In this document: positions 21,920 through 31,800 of the stretch, piece after piece | How the letters are laid out: every line of letters begins with the position of its first letter | How positions within the stretch are numbered: position 1 is the stretch's first letter | Assembly: GCA_907163375.1 (NCBI GenBank) | Contig: CAJQUW010006771.1 | Coordinates: 558,001-622,000 of the forward strand | Direction: 5' to 3' | Source: Prostheceraeus crozeri | Lineage: Eukaryota; Platyhelminthes; Polycladida; Euryleptidae | DNA length: 64,000 nucleotides | Program-made: the position numbers and the translations under genes | Notes under the pieces: model-generated | The model's database searches: none | Seen by the model: the letters and a program-made list of their open reading frames with translations, nothing else | What the model was told of the DNA's origin: nothing

Positions 21920-22207
21920 ATGAAAGGAAATCATCGATATAATGCTATACGACATGCTAATGATAAATTTATTCGAGAAATTGTTTCTCATGTGAGAAGT
22001 TTGAGGGCAAAGAAATTATCACCACAACAACAAAAGTTACTTAAGCGATATACTACAAAATTACGATTCATCTCCAATCCTAAAATCACCCTTCAAAGAA
22101 AGAGGAAAACTCTAACACAAAAGGGTGGTTTCCTTTCAGCACTACTTCCGATGTTAGAACCTGTAGTGGGCAACGTATTGGGTAGTATCTTTGGCTCTAA
22201 GCGTTAA
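21920..22207 (+). CDS. Small basic protein with C-terminal GGFL hydrophobic segment (Polinton virion-type)
   Basis: 95 residues: a basic helical N-terminal half (VRSLRAKKLSPQQQKLLKR) and a Lys/Arg-rich linker, then QKGGFLSALLPMLEPVVGNV, a Gly-rich amphipathic or membrane-active segment. This architecture is common in Polinton and adintovirus genomes and is compared with adenovirus minor core or membrane-lytic proteins. Function there is inferred from context. The open frame extends about 14 codons upstream without an ATG. It is intact and lies directly before the packaging ATPase. Confidence 0.65.
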   Translation: MKGNHRYNAIRHANDKFIREIVSHVRSLRAKKLSPQQQKLLKRYTTKLRFISNPKITLQRKRKTLTQKGGFLSALLPMLEPVVGNVLGSIFGSKR

Positions 22208-22238
22208 TTATGCAAATGTTGAATCTCAAAGTATTAAA

Positions 22239-22860
22239 ATGGATTTCAGACTTCAATGTGATAAAGTTCTGACTGCATCAGGTCCATCCCATGCAGGTAA
22301 AACTGTTTTTCACTCTGAATTTGCTAGACAAAAGAAAAGAATTGTTTAGGGAACCTATCAATCGAGTTATTTGCTGTTATGGTATTTATCAGCCGTCACT
22401 CTTTCAGGAATTGCAACGTCGCAACTTTATTCGAAATGAAGGAATTATTCGAGCTGATAAGATGGAGTCCAACGATGTCGTTGTATTGGATGATCTATTG
22501 AAGGAAAGCAAGAATTCTAAAGACGTTACAGATATGTTCATCCGCGTAACACATCAGAAAAGGTGCTTTATAATCTATATCACGCAAAATTTGTTTCCTG
22601 ATGGGAAAGAAGGCCGCACACGAAACCTGAATACGCACTATTACGCTATCTTTAAGAATCCACGAGATAGAAGTCAATTTGAAATTTTAGCGCGACAAGT
22701 TTCACCGAGAGGTTCAAAACCCTTATTAATTGAAATTTTTCAAGCGGCTACTGAAAAACCACACGGTTACTTATTTATTGATTTTACGCAAGAGTGTCCG
22801 GAAGAATTTAGATTTCGAAGTGATAGTTTGAAAAAGCCTATGATTATCTACAAACTATGA
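22239..22860 (+). pseudogene. FtsK/HerA-type genome-packaging ATPase, frameshifted
   Basis: The first frame, from ATG 22239, contains Walker A GPSHAGKT and stops at TAG 22347-22349. The remainder (22291-22860) is one base out of phase. It has Walker B (VVVLDDLL), the sensor-like stretch IIYITQNLF, and an R-x-N...KNPRDRSQFEILARQ region typical of A32-like packaging ATPases of Polintons. The phase change lies in the A-rich stretch 22325-22345. It is either a one-base indel that kills the gene or a sequencing error. The product would drive DNA into capsids. Its stop overlaps the start of the next gene by 4 nt (ATGA). Confidence 0.85.
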
Positions 22861-23588
22861 GCTCCTATTCTCGCATGATTGTCATTCCTCAGGATGAATA
22901 TGTGCAATTGACTGCTTTACAGCAAGTAAAGCAACCTCTAGCAAATCAAATTTATAAGAAAGAGCTGGATTATCAGGAAAATGCACATATTAAAGAACCA
23001 TATCGCGCAGTTTTATTACAATCAGAAACCGTTGAAGAATTGAAAAGTTTGAAGAATAAGATGCGTGACTCTGTTTCGACTGCTACACCTTTAGCATCTC
23101 GTGCACATGCAATAGCTCTTTTCAACAGCATTGAACCATATCTCAATATGAATGATGGAGGTGAAATCATTACAGATGATGATAAAATTATTAGCGCTTC
23201 GCGTTATGAAGACTTGATTCAGTATGCAACGCGTAGAAAATGTCGACAATGTTATGTCCCACATGGGATCCACAATGTTATGTCCACATTTCTTCAACTA
23301 TTGAAAAAGCATAATGTTCCAAAATTTGCATTGAATAATGAAACATTGAAAGAACTTGATTCTACTTAAGAAGTTGGTACTACTTCAAATGTTAATTCTG
23401 TTTCTAAAATTAGGAGTGTTGCAATGCCAAGAAATTGGTTTAAGAGTTCACCTTCTACATCTCCTTCTACACTTACTAAGAAAACAAGAGTAAGAGAACG
23501 ACGTAGATCTACACCCTCTAGGCAAACAAGAGAAAGAGATAGACGTAGAAGATCTCCACCAAAGAAATATATGTTCTCAGACTATTAA
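22857..23588 (+). pseudogene. Conserved Polinton protein of unknown function with Arg/Ser-rich tail, one in-frame stop
   Basis: 170 residues from ATG 22857 to TAA 23367-23369, starting MSSYSRMIVIPQDEY. It contains RRKCRQCYVPHGIHNVMSTF and a NVPKFALNNE stretch. The same frame continues past the stop for 72 codons to TAA 23586-23588, including an RS-rich basic segment (RERRRST ... RERDRRRRSPPKK). The uninterrupted in-frame continuation argues for one longer gene broken by a single nonsense change; an alternative is a separate small basic protein starting at ATG 23424. The family recurs next to the ATPase in Polintons. I know no assigned function; a structural role is plausible. Confidence 0.6.
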
Positions 23589-23651
23589 TATGAAGCAGAT
23601 GTGTTGCATGCCATGTAATGAACCGCCTTACTTACTGCATGTTGATGTAAC

Positions 23652-23825
23652 ATGTACTTGCTGTGCAGGTCTTACAGCGAGACTCCTAAGCAATGTGAAC
23701 ATGAACGTAAATCTGCTAAATCTTGTGGCTGTTGTAAGTGTAAAAAGACAAGAAAGCAAAAACATGAGAAGAAGGAGGAAGAGTCAGTCGCCATCACATC
23801 AACTTTTAAAGTCAATATACTATGA
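23652..23825 (+). CDS. Small Cys-cluster ORF overlapping the integrase start
   Basis: 57 codons in a different frame from the integrase, with the cluster CGCCKCKKTRKQKHEKK followed by an acidic stretch. The C-x-C-C-x-C cluster and the charged tail are not typical of random frames, but no homologue comes to mind. It could be a real small protein or a frameshifted leader of the integrase. Confidence 0.3.
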   Translation: MYLLCRSYSETPKQCEHERKSAKSCGCCKCKKTRKQKHEKKEEESVAITSTFKVNIL

Positions 23826-24852
23826 TGTAAAACATCCAGCAGGATTTGCATCTATAAAGAAATTGTCAAAAGCGAGTGGTCTTCCACAATCACAAGTTAA
23901 ACAATGGTTAAAGAGTCAGGCTACCTATACACCCCACAAACAAGCGAAAAAGAAGTACCGTGTCCGTCATTATATTACTCATGAAATTAATCAACAGTGG
24001 CAGGCAGATTTGTGTGACGTTGCCTCTATTTCAAAACATAACTGGGGGAATATTTTTATTTTGACAGTAATTGATATTTCCTCGCTATATGCGTGGGCTC
24101 AACCATTAAAACCTAAAGACGGTAAATGAGTAGCAAAGGCATTTCAGTCAATTTTCCAAGATGGTCGCATTCCAAAGAGAATTCAGAGTGATCAAGAAAA
24201 GGAGTTCGAAAATCAGCATGTAGGAAGATTGTTTGAGAGATATGACATTGAGTTGTTTAGTGTAAAGAGTGCCTATAAGGCTCCATTAGTTGAACGTTTT
24301 AACCGCACATTGAAAAATCGCGTGTGGCGACATTTTACTGCCAACTTAACACAAAATTGGACAAAGATTCTACAAGATACGGTACATGCCTACAATCACT
24401 CTGTACATCGCTCTATTGGACTCAGACCAGCAGATGTGAATGCTGACAATGTAGATGAAGTGCGTAAAACATTCCAACGTAAGCGTAATAATGCAAAAAG
24501 TGATGTAAAAATAGGCGATGAAGTTCGCATATCAAAAGTGAAGAGTGTTTTTGCCAAAGGTTATCTCCCGAATTGGACAGAAGAAATTTTTACAGTTTCA
24601 AACATCAATAAAAAAGACTCTCCCACAACTTACACGTTAAAAGATTACGATAATGAAGAGATGAATGGCAGCTTTTACCGTGATGAGATTGAGGTAGTCA
24701 CTGAAAGTGAAACATATTTGGTAGAGAAAATCATCCGTTGCAAAAAACGTCAAGGCGAAGAATGGTGTCTTGTTAAATGGCTCGGCTATCCTTCAAGTAT
24801 GAACTCTTGGATGCGTCGTGCAGACATTTTTCATCAAAGTGATCGCAATTGA
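23764..24852 (+). pseudogene. Retroviral-like integrase with C-terminal chromodomain, one in-frame TGA
   Basis: DDE integrase: an N-terminal helical region (PAGFASIKKLSKASGLPQSQ, then KQWLKSQATYTPHK); first Asp in WQADLCDV; second Asp in RIQSDQEKEF; Glu in APLVERFNRTLK. A C-terminal chromodomain follows: YLVEKIIRCKKRQGEEWCLV, then KWLGYPSSMNSW. TGA at 24127-24129 interrupts the catalytic core, but the frame continues correctly on both sides, so it is a single nonsense change. The open frame extends upstream to 23590; ATG 23764 is the most likely start. It would integrate the element with a 6-bp duplication, and the chromodomain would bind methylated histone tails to steer insertion. Confidence 0.9.
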
Positions 24853-24855
24853 TTT

Positions 24856-25357
24856 ATGCAAAACTATAACTTGCGAGTTCAAGATTTAAGTAATCAATTC
24901 GACTGCATCGTTTTATTCACGGCCCTCCTATGTAAGTGGCGCGGGTACAATTTACAGTGGTGCTCGCCGTCAACGTGGAGGTAGTATATTTGGCGCGCTG
25001 AAATCTGTTGTATCTCCTCTCTTATCTACTGTCGGAAAAACTTTAAAACGATCTGTTTTAAGTAATGCTGTTGGCTTTGCTGGCGATGTTGTCAATGATA
25101 TTGCTAGTGGAAAAAATATAAAGAGTAGTTTACTAAATCGTTGGAAGGAACGCGGTTTAAGAACATTACAACAAACTTTAAATGCTACACAACGAAAGAA
25201 AGCACCTAAACGAGTGAATGTTAGAAGAAAAAGAAAACAGCGCGGAGCTGGTAAGAGGCGAACTTCACGCAAATCTAAGAAAAGGCATTCACGCAAACGC
25301 AGTGCGCGCTCTAATCCTTCATCGCGTGCTAAACGACGACGCTGTCATAACTTCTAA
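24856..25357 (+). pseudogene. Basic virion (core/pVI-pVII-like) protein, frameshifted near its start
   Basis: From ATG 24856 about 18 codons run in one frame; from about 24911-24917 the next frame continues to TAA 25355-25357. The phase change is at the TTTT run at 24911-24914. The main body has RRQRGGSIFGALKSVVSPLL, a helical middle (VLSNAVGFAGDVVNDIASGK) and a very Lys/Arg-rich C-terminus with SRKSKK and RAKRRRC. Gly-rich hydrophobic N-terminus plus basic tail matches the protein usually found just before the Polinton capsid gene, likened to adenovirus core or membrane-lytic proteins. DNA-binding in the virion is inferred. Confidence 0.65.
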
Positions 25358-25359
25358 TC

Positions 25360-26633
25360 ATGGAGTGTAAAACTTCAAATTTTTGTTTGATGAACAAGCG
25401 ATACAGACAGATATTCTTAGTTCAAGTATTGTAGATTATCATCCTCGAACTGCTGAGAATACTGGTCCAATTGAATTTGTTATTCCTGGTGCTAGTGATG
25501 ACTACATTGATTTAAGTTATGCGATGGTTGATTTGCGGTTCAGAATTCAGCTAGCAGGTGGTACTAACATCGATGATGCACATAAAGTTGGTCTGAACAA
25601 TTTACCGCCGGCAACACTATTTCGTGATGTTTCTCTAACTATTGGAGAGCAACAGGTAGAAGGTGGACAAAGCGATTATCCCTATAAAGCATATTTCAAT
25701 GCCCTATCACAGTTTCATCCGTCAGCACAAAAGAGTCATATGGTGGCAATGGGATCGTTTAGAGATGAAGCAAAACAATTTGATAGTGAGACAAACGGTG
25801 GCTTTGTAAAGCGATCTGCTTTGATTAAAGATAGTAAAGTATGTCAGCTATATGGTCCACTAAATCTTGACTTCTTCAGACAGTCAAAGTTTTTATTCTG
25901 TAATACCAGCATGCGAGTCAAACTTACATTGAACAAGCCTGAATTTTTGTTGAATGCATATGCTAAAGTTGTCAATTTCAAAATCCATGTGGAAGATACT
26001 ACGCTATACATTCGTCGAGTGGTAGCTAATCCAAGTGTAATTAGAGGACATGCTGAGGGTCTTAACCGTAGCAATTCTATTTATCCCATTCAACATACAA
26101 AGCTTCTCACATTTACTATTCCTAAAGTTCAAAAAAAATTAATGAAAGATGGTCTATTTCCATCAGAAGCACCAAAACTCCTACTGGTAACAATGGTTGA
26201 AAATGATGCATTCAATGGCAATATCAAGAAGAATCCTTTCAACTTCAAACACAACAGTTTGAGCGAAATTGCTTTACGTGTAAATGGTTTCAGTCATCCT
26301 GGACCGCCCTATAGACCAAACTTCTCTTCTTATCAATTTTTGCGCAGCTATGTTGACTACATGAATGTCTTTGGCTTTTACAACACAGACGACACCAACG
26401 GGCTTACAATGAAAGAGTTTAAGAATGGCTATACTATTTATGCATTTGATTTGACTGCCGACAGTGATATTAGTGCACTTTATCGTCAAGCTAACGTTCC
26501 TCATAATATTCGCTTGGATCTGGATTTTAAAACAACGCTAGCTGCGACGATCAATGTATTGATTTATGCAGTTTTTGATTCAAATATTGAAATAACTAAG
26601 TATCGTGACGTGATTCTTCACTATAATCGTTAA
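25360..26633 (+). pseudogene. Double-jelly-roll major capsid protein, frameshift at extreme N-terminus
   Basis: The body (25371-26633) is fully open, about 420 residues, slightly short for the family. Recognisable blocks: GPIEFVIPGASDDYIDLSYA, LFRDVSLTIGEQQVEG, LDFFRQSKFLFCNTSMRVKL, SIYPIQHTKLL, and NPFNFKHNSLSEIALRVNG. These follow the order of the Polinton capsid fold. The frame has no ATG near its beginning. The only suitable ATG (25360) is out of phase, with the change in the T-run at 25380-25384, so one base may be missing. A TTG at 25383 is in frame but not credible. The stop overlaps the protease start by one base (TAATG). The product would form the icosahedral shell. Confidence 0.9.
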
Positions 26634-27094
26634 TGAGTTGGTTGAATGCTGACGATATTAAAGCTAAAGTACAGCGTAATGCAGACGAAGCGACGTTGAA
26701 AGCTTTTGATAATGTCTATTCGCTAGATACCCTACCAACTACAGTAAAACAGTATCCCATCTTTATTGTATTGAACACTCAGTCAAAGAATTTAGAAGGT
26801 GAACATTGGAAAGCTATCTTTATTGGAAAAGACAGACGCGGTGAACTATTTGACTCTCTTGCTCAACCTCCAAATATACCAACACAGCAGTGGTTGAGAA
26901 AACATACTCGTCAATATCAACGAAATGAGCGCATACTACAACATCCACTTTCATCATCTTGTGGTGCTTTCGTGTTGTACTTCATTTTAAAACGTTTGCA
27001 TGTACGTCGATTTAAATCTGTTATTCAAAAGTTTTCATGTAACCCATCTTCTAATGAAAAAATGATTTGTAAGTTTTATAATGATTTGAAATAA
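26633..27094 (+). CDS. Adenain-like (C5 family) cysteine maturation protease
   Basis: 153 residues, intact. Catalytic residues in family order: His in GEHWKAIF, acidic residue in ELFDSLAQPP, and Cys in SSSCGAFVLYF, with a Gln a few residues before (ILQHPL). The size is close to Polinton proteases. It cleaves capsid and core precursors during virion maturation in related viruses. The start overlaps the capsid gene stop (TAATG), which supports co-expression. It is one of the few core genes with no break. Confidence 0.88.
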   Translation: MSWLNADDIKAKVQRNADEATLKAFDNVYSLDTLPTTVKQYPIFIVLNTQSKNLEGEHWKAIFIGKDRRGELFDSLAQPPNIPTQQWLRKHTRQYQRNERILQHPLSSSCGAFVLYFILKRLHVRRFKSVIQKFSCNPSSNEKMICKFYNDLK

Positions 27095-27124
27095 AACATC
27101 ATCATATTGGAACAAAAATTGTTT

Positions 27125-27622
27125 TTATTTCACAATCCGCTGGGTATGTACATATTCGATTAAACGGTCTAGGATTGTATCTGCTTGCACTTCTGATTTC
27201 AGTCCAGTAATGATAACTTTACTGTTGTGAAAGATTGCAATATGTACAGGATTCCAACAATTAATGAGAGCTGCAGGAAAAAGCTGTGGTTCATAACACA
27301 AATTGTAGCTGCTGCTATGAATCTTCGAAAACAGATTCGACTTCACACACTTCTCCCTCTTCCATATTCGACGTAGTAGCTTCTGCAGTTCTAAGCGCAT
27401 TAACCGCGCCGATGAATGAGAAAGGGCGCCGAGAATTTGTAACGTCCCATTTGGAAAGAGTTGAAGTTTCCGTAAATTGCTCATCTTCACCACTAACATT
27501 TGCGGTCGACCCGGATAATACTTGCTGTTTGGAATTTGTTGATGTAATGTTGTGAGATCGATTTTGGTATAGAGTCTGATGCGGCGGAGAATGTTGACGA
27601 TGGTGCAACGATGACGTCTCAT
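27125..27622 (-). CDS. TATA-binding-protein (TBP) homologue
   Basis: 165 residues, intact, real ATG at 27622. Two TBP repeats are visible. Repeat 1 (about residues 7-85) contains IDLTTLHQQIPNSKYYPGRP and LFPNGTLQILGALS, matching the TBP L-D-L...N-x-E-Y-x-P-x-R and I-F-x-S-G-K-x-V-x-T-G-A-K-S blocks. Repeat 2 (about residues 95-160) contains CYEPQLFPAALI and IAIFHNSKVIITGLKSE, matching the diagnostic Y-E-P-E-L-F-P-G-L-I and I-F-x-S-G-K-x-x-x-T-G-A-K blocks. Three of the four DNA-kinking Phe positions appear kept (the Phe in LFPN, QLFP and AIFH); the first is Pro. It has no N-terminal extension. The stop TAA is part of an AATAAA signal at 27123-27128. Its ATG overlaps the stop of the upstream PC4-like copy (ATGA). 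Expected role: recruiting host RNA polymerase to the element's TATA boxes. I do not know of TBP in the standard Polinton gene set. Confidence 0.8.
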   Translation of the reverse strand: MRRHRCTIVNILRRIRLYTKIDLTTLHQQIPNSKYYPGRPQMLVVKMSNLRKLQLFPNGTLQILGALSHSSARLMRLELQKLLRRIWKREKCVKSNLFSKIHSSSYNLCYEPQLFPAALINCWNPVHIAIFHNSKVIITGLKSEVQADTILDRLIEYVHTQRIVK

Positions 27623-27948
27623 GATGAAGAAATGAGTAAATAGAGCGATTTTATCTTCCTTTTATACTTTTCCCAACTACCTTGATGAAACGTGAAGCAG
27701 ATAGAAAGTTGGGAATGATAGATTTGTATTCGTTGCTTTTTTAGCCGCAACCATATGCGATTTCCTATGCGTGAATGTCTTTTCATATAGAAGTACTTCA
27801 AGTCCTTCATGATATGATTTAGACATTGAAAATGTCGATCTGATAAAGCAAATTCTCTTCTCATATTTCCAGTATAGCCGTTGAAATAAACGTTTAGATC
27901 ATAATCAATCTCAACATGTTATAGGGAATCTAATTTCCAACTCTTCAT
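27619..27948 (-). pseudogene. PC4-like single-stranded-DNA-binding coactivator, copy 1, nonsense codon at residue 10
   Basis: A paralogue of the gene at 28005-28340. ATG at 27948 opens MKSWKLDSL, and TAA at 27919-27921 follows where copy 2 has CAA (Gln). The same frame continues to 27619 through FQCLNHIMKDLKYF, RIGNRIWLRLKKQRIQIYHS and GSWEKYKRK, all aligning with copy 2. It could also initiate at the internal ATG 27864 to give an 81-residue product without the first beta-strands. It overlaps the TBP-like gene by 4 nt. A single C-to-T change explains the stop. Confidence 0.65.
27657..27666 (-). promoter_or_regulatory. TATA box (GTATAAAAGG) of the TBP-like gene
   Basis: A consensus TATA box on the minus strand, 35 bp before the TBP-like ATG, inside the last codons of PC4-like copy 1 (the W-E-K-Y-K-R part). 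The equivalent site exists in PC4-like copy 2 at 28051-28060. Confidence 0.6.
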
Positions 27949-28004
27949 GATGGAGCGTGACATTGTATTGAAGGTGGTGTCTGATTAAGATTTGCATAGC
28001 AAAG

Positions 28005-28340
28005 CTATGAACTCTCGACGAATAAATGACATAATGGAGCGATGTATCCATCTTTTATATTTTCCCAATTGTATTTGCGAAATGAAAAATAGATTGAGGA
28101 ATCAGAATGACAAATTTGAATTTCATTTCTGTAATGTTGAAGCCAAACTTGATTACCGAAAGAGATGAATTTTACCGTTTCAAAATATTCCAAATCCCTC
28201 ATGATGTCATTAAGATTTAAAAATTGTCGCCATGTTAATGTAATTCCTCTCGATGTATTTCCATGAGAATTTTTGAAATGAACGTTTCCATTGCGATCAA
28301 CTTTGATGTATTGTTGAGAATCCAAAATCCAAGTCTTCAT
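28005..28340 (-). CDS. PC4-like (p15) transcription coactivator / ssDNA-binding protein, copy 2
   Basis: 111 residues from ATG 28340, chosen because the paralogue starts at the equivalent Met; the open frame extends to 28391. The N-terminal half reads YIKVDRNGNVHFKNSHGN and then RGITLTWRQFLNLNDIM. This matches the PC4 pattern of beta-strands followed by K/R-G-I-S-L-x-x-x-Q-W-x-x-L and a helix. The C-terminal half (VWLQHYRNEIQICHS ... FSFRKYNWENIKDG) is shared with copy 1. PC4 proteins bind ssDNA and help TFIID-dependent transcription. Lying next to a TBP homologue makes a joint transcription role likely. The 5' end runs head-to-head into the rightward gene at 28379. Fold assignment is from pattern only. 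Confidence 0.62.
   Translation of the reverse strand: MKTWILDSQQYIKVDRNGNVHFKNSHGNTSRGITLTWRQFLNLNDIMRDLEYFETVKFISFGNQVWLQHYRNEIQICHSDSSIYFSFRKYNWENIKDGYIAPLCHLFVESS
28051..28060 (-). promoter_or_regulatory. TATA-like site (ATATAAAAGA) upstream of PC4-like copy 1
   Basis: On the minus strand within the 3' coding end of PC4-like copy 2 (codons W-E-N-I-K-D), about 100 bp before the start of copy 1. Same place and surroundings (GGGAAAA-TATAAAAG) as the TATA of the TBP-like gene. Promoter use is inferred. Confidence 0.45.
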
Positions 28341-28852
28341 GATGTTATGCAAATTGGTAATATATAGATCACCAGAATATGAAAATGTCATTTTACCATA
28401 TTTTGCTTAGCAATGTAGCAACAAATAGATTTGCTGGTAATCGAGCCGCTATCTTTTCTACTCCCATTGATAATATACAACAGCTGAATGGAGAGTGGGA
28501 AGTAGGGGTCACACAACTTGTTCACAGTAACTGTGTCTATACTTTTGATCATGAGGTGATGACTATTAATATGAGACGCACAGCTGCTTACCAATGTGAA
28601 AAGGGCTGCCAAGTATACATTCCACAATGTCCGAACAAAGATCTTCTATCACGCCAGAAATTCGTCTATGATTTCCTGAATAAAGCGTGTAAACATATTG
28701 TCCAATTTACTCCGCACAATGATGATCATGATTATCTACATCATGTAGTTGAGAAAGATTGGATTGTTGGTTTAAGTCCAAGTTTAAGAAATGATCTAGG
28801 TTACCTCGCTAGCGCCTTAACAAGCTATGATAATTATAACGTTAATTACCAC

Positions 28853-31800
28853 TAGTGATGAAAATTTTCCGGAAAATTTTGAATCAAAATTTTCCATGGA
28901 AAATTTTGGAAAAAATTGGAAAATTATGGAAAATTTTGAAAGTTCTAATTTTTTGTGATAGGCCCTCTGCTTTGACCGCTTCTACAGCCGAGGCAGCTAC
29001 ACACCAATAGCATGGGTCTAAAAGTGGTGATCTTGATCATCATTTTGATTAAACCGATTTTGAAAAATGAAAAAATTTGAATTTTTGTGACATAATTTTT
29101 ACGTTTTCTATCACAGCCGATCGAGGCATGCATAGACACATCAATAGAATTGTTCCAAATCTCTTGATTTCATCATATCATTTCGATTAAAACAATCGTG
29201 GCAATACGAATCCCGTTCGCGGATTTTTTAGCATTCCTTTGCCACCAGTGGCTTGTGGCAATTTGTTGGCATTTTTAATATTATAACACAGACATCTTTT
29301 GGGACAACGTGAATTTTTTTCCTTTACGATAGGGGTATAATTTCATGCATTGTGAAAGATCTGGAGCAAAAAGAATGCACTTTATTTGGGAGCTTGTTTA
29401 TGGCTTAAAAGTTAAGCTTTATCATGCAGCCTTGATTGCAATGATACAAATTCTCCATGTGTTGATGAACATGTGAAGCACAGGCACACAGTCCAACACA
29501 GCATTATGCATGAGCGACGATATATTGGAAGATAAGACTGTAAGCTCGTGAGATATTTGGAAACTAAAGATATCTGTGATGAGTATAAGAAAATCTATAT
29601 GATAGCTTCTAACTTCTGGGGTAATGTCCGATATCTTCGTGGAGGACAAAAACTACACATCTTCCATTTCTAGCTCAGATGGTTCAGATAGTTCCAAATC
29701 GATTTCAGATCTGTGAATTTCAGACTTTTCCAGATGAATTGGAGATTCTCCAGTTGAATCTAAGATCCTTTCAAAGTTGAGTTTCTGACAAACAGGGCTG
29801 TGGAGCCGATGCGTTATCTCATCGGCTCCGGCTCCACGACGCTGATGTGAAAGGCTCCGGCTCGGCTCCGGCTCCGGCTTCAAATTCAGGTTCTATCTAT
29901 GCTGGTTATCATGGATCCGTTGAACGGGTTTTTTGGATAACGGTGTGGCCCTCAGAGGCTTGCTACAATCATCAAATTAGTTTTCATTAACAAGCAACGA
30001 CTTAAGTCAATAATAAGAATGATAATAGCCTAATATAATGACAAATAACATACTTGTCATATATTTTTGCATGAATTGACTATCTCTGAAAGATAAAATA
30101 AAGTTATAGCCAGGATTGGTTAAATTAGATAAAGATCTCCCGCACTGACTAAATATAAATTGGCCTAGCCTGCAACCAGTCTACTACGAGGCTACATTAA
30201 ATAAGACCACATGAGTGATGATGATACTAATTAGCCGTCACAGGTGCCGAATAGTAGTATAAACTTTTTAACAAAGCTTGAATATGAAACTGGATAGCGT
30301 ATGCCTCTAAATAGCTTATAGGGCCTGTATCTACTCGAACATGGAAAGGGTATCGGTTATATAGCCAAATATACCGTATCAATAAAGATATCAATTGCTT
30401 TATTGAATATTAAAGTGTATATAGGCTAGCTTAGGTTGTTATTGCCTTTATTCAATAGTCTGTTGGTCCATGAATAATATGATCGGTGGGTAGCCCACGA
30501 CTCATCATCTGTAGAAATTGTAATTTAGATAGGCTCATTGCAGTGTAGGCTAGAAATGTACAATTGAAAATTATACTTAAAAAAATTAAAAATATCTAAT
30601 TTAGGACAAGTTTTGTAATTCTATGCAGCATACTTAATAAGTTAAGGCCTAACTTACATTATATTAATTTCGTATTTTTCATTATGGCGTAAAGTTGCAC
30701 TAAATAATTCATCAATGATTCATGTATATTATTATATTCAATTTATGTATAACACATTACCACTATTCCTCTGATGATGGTTAGGCTGATGAAACTGAAC
30801 TCGGAGTATCACACAGTATGTTGCAGGGTGCTATGCATAATAAAAATTTGACTGCGAGCACCGACCAGAAATCCCATCTACTTTGCTAGCTTTCGAATGC
30901 GTGTGCGGTTTAATGTCACAGACAATAGAAAAGGGAGGTCAAAAGGCGCCTTTTTTTACTGAGAGCGTCTCAGTCTTTTTTTATTGTTTACATATAAGTC
31001 AGCATGATATCAGCATAAAGTGTTGACAGACGGAAAAAATAATAATGAAAATTCTTGAAATCCACAGGTCTATGACATTTGGGGAAATATTATTACACGA
31101 TACGGCTCTTGTGCAGTCCTCCCCCCCCATTTTTTCTCTGGTCAAAAGATGCAGCACCATTGGATGTCCGTTTCAGCATCACCGGTTTGAGTGAAGCATT
31201 CCGTGCTGTTGTAAAAATCTACGTGGGTAATTGCGATGTCATGGTCGAAAACTTCGTCAGCAAGTCAACATTGTAATTTGCCTTCGGGTTTTTCGCATTG
31301 AAATATACCCTTTGAATTTTGAAGTCAAAGGAAATTCATTGTGAATGAGATACCTTTAAAATAATAGGGCGCTACTAGAAGTGGCTGGGTCGCTTATTGC
31401 TATAGCCATGTGAGGACTTGTAGTCAGGTCATTCGTGTGAGTGTGAAGAGTTATCCCTCCAATCAAAATTGATCAAATTGAATAATCGATTGTTTTGAAA
31501 AATGTAGGTGGGGGGACTGCACAAGAGCCTACAATACAATCTAAGGAAATTGGCATTGTCACAGATGCCAGTAGCTTCTGCCAGTAGCCATACCGATAGA
31601 TGATAGCCTACATAGTAACCGTATTAGATTTAAGACATTGCGCAGGAAATGTAGCTATATTATCTCTGCTGACTGAACTGGAAATGTGTACATAAATGAC
31701 TGGCGACTTGTCTCTAGGAATCTACAATCATCTAGTTAGCATGCATATAACAAGTCTTCAAATTAATGGATTTTGGAGAATACGTTGTCAATATGGAAAT

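Noticed and set aside
27315..27608. 97-codon minus-strand ORF overlapping the TBP-like gene, and the 89-codon plus-strand ORF at 27286-27555
   Set aside because: Shadows of the TBP-like coding frame.
28945..29139. 64-codon ORF MSMHASIGCDRKRK..., nearly identical to 42660-42854
   Set aside because: Conserved only because both belong to copies of the same non-autonomous hAT-like repeat; no recognisable domain.
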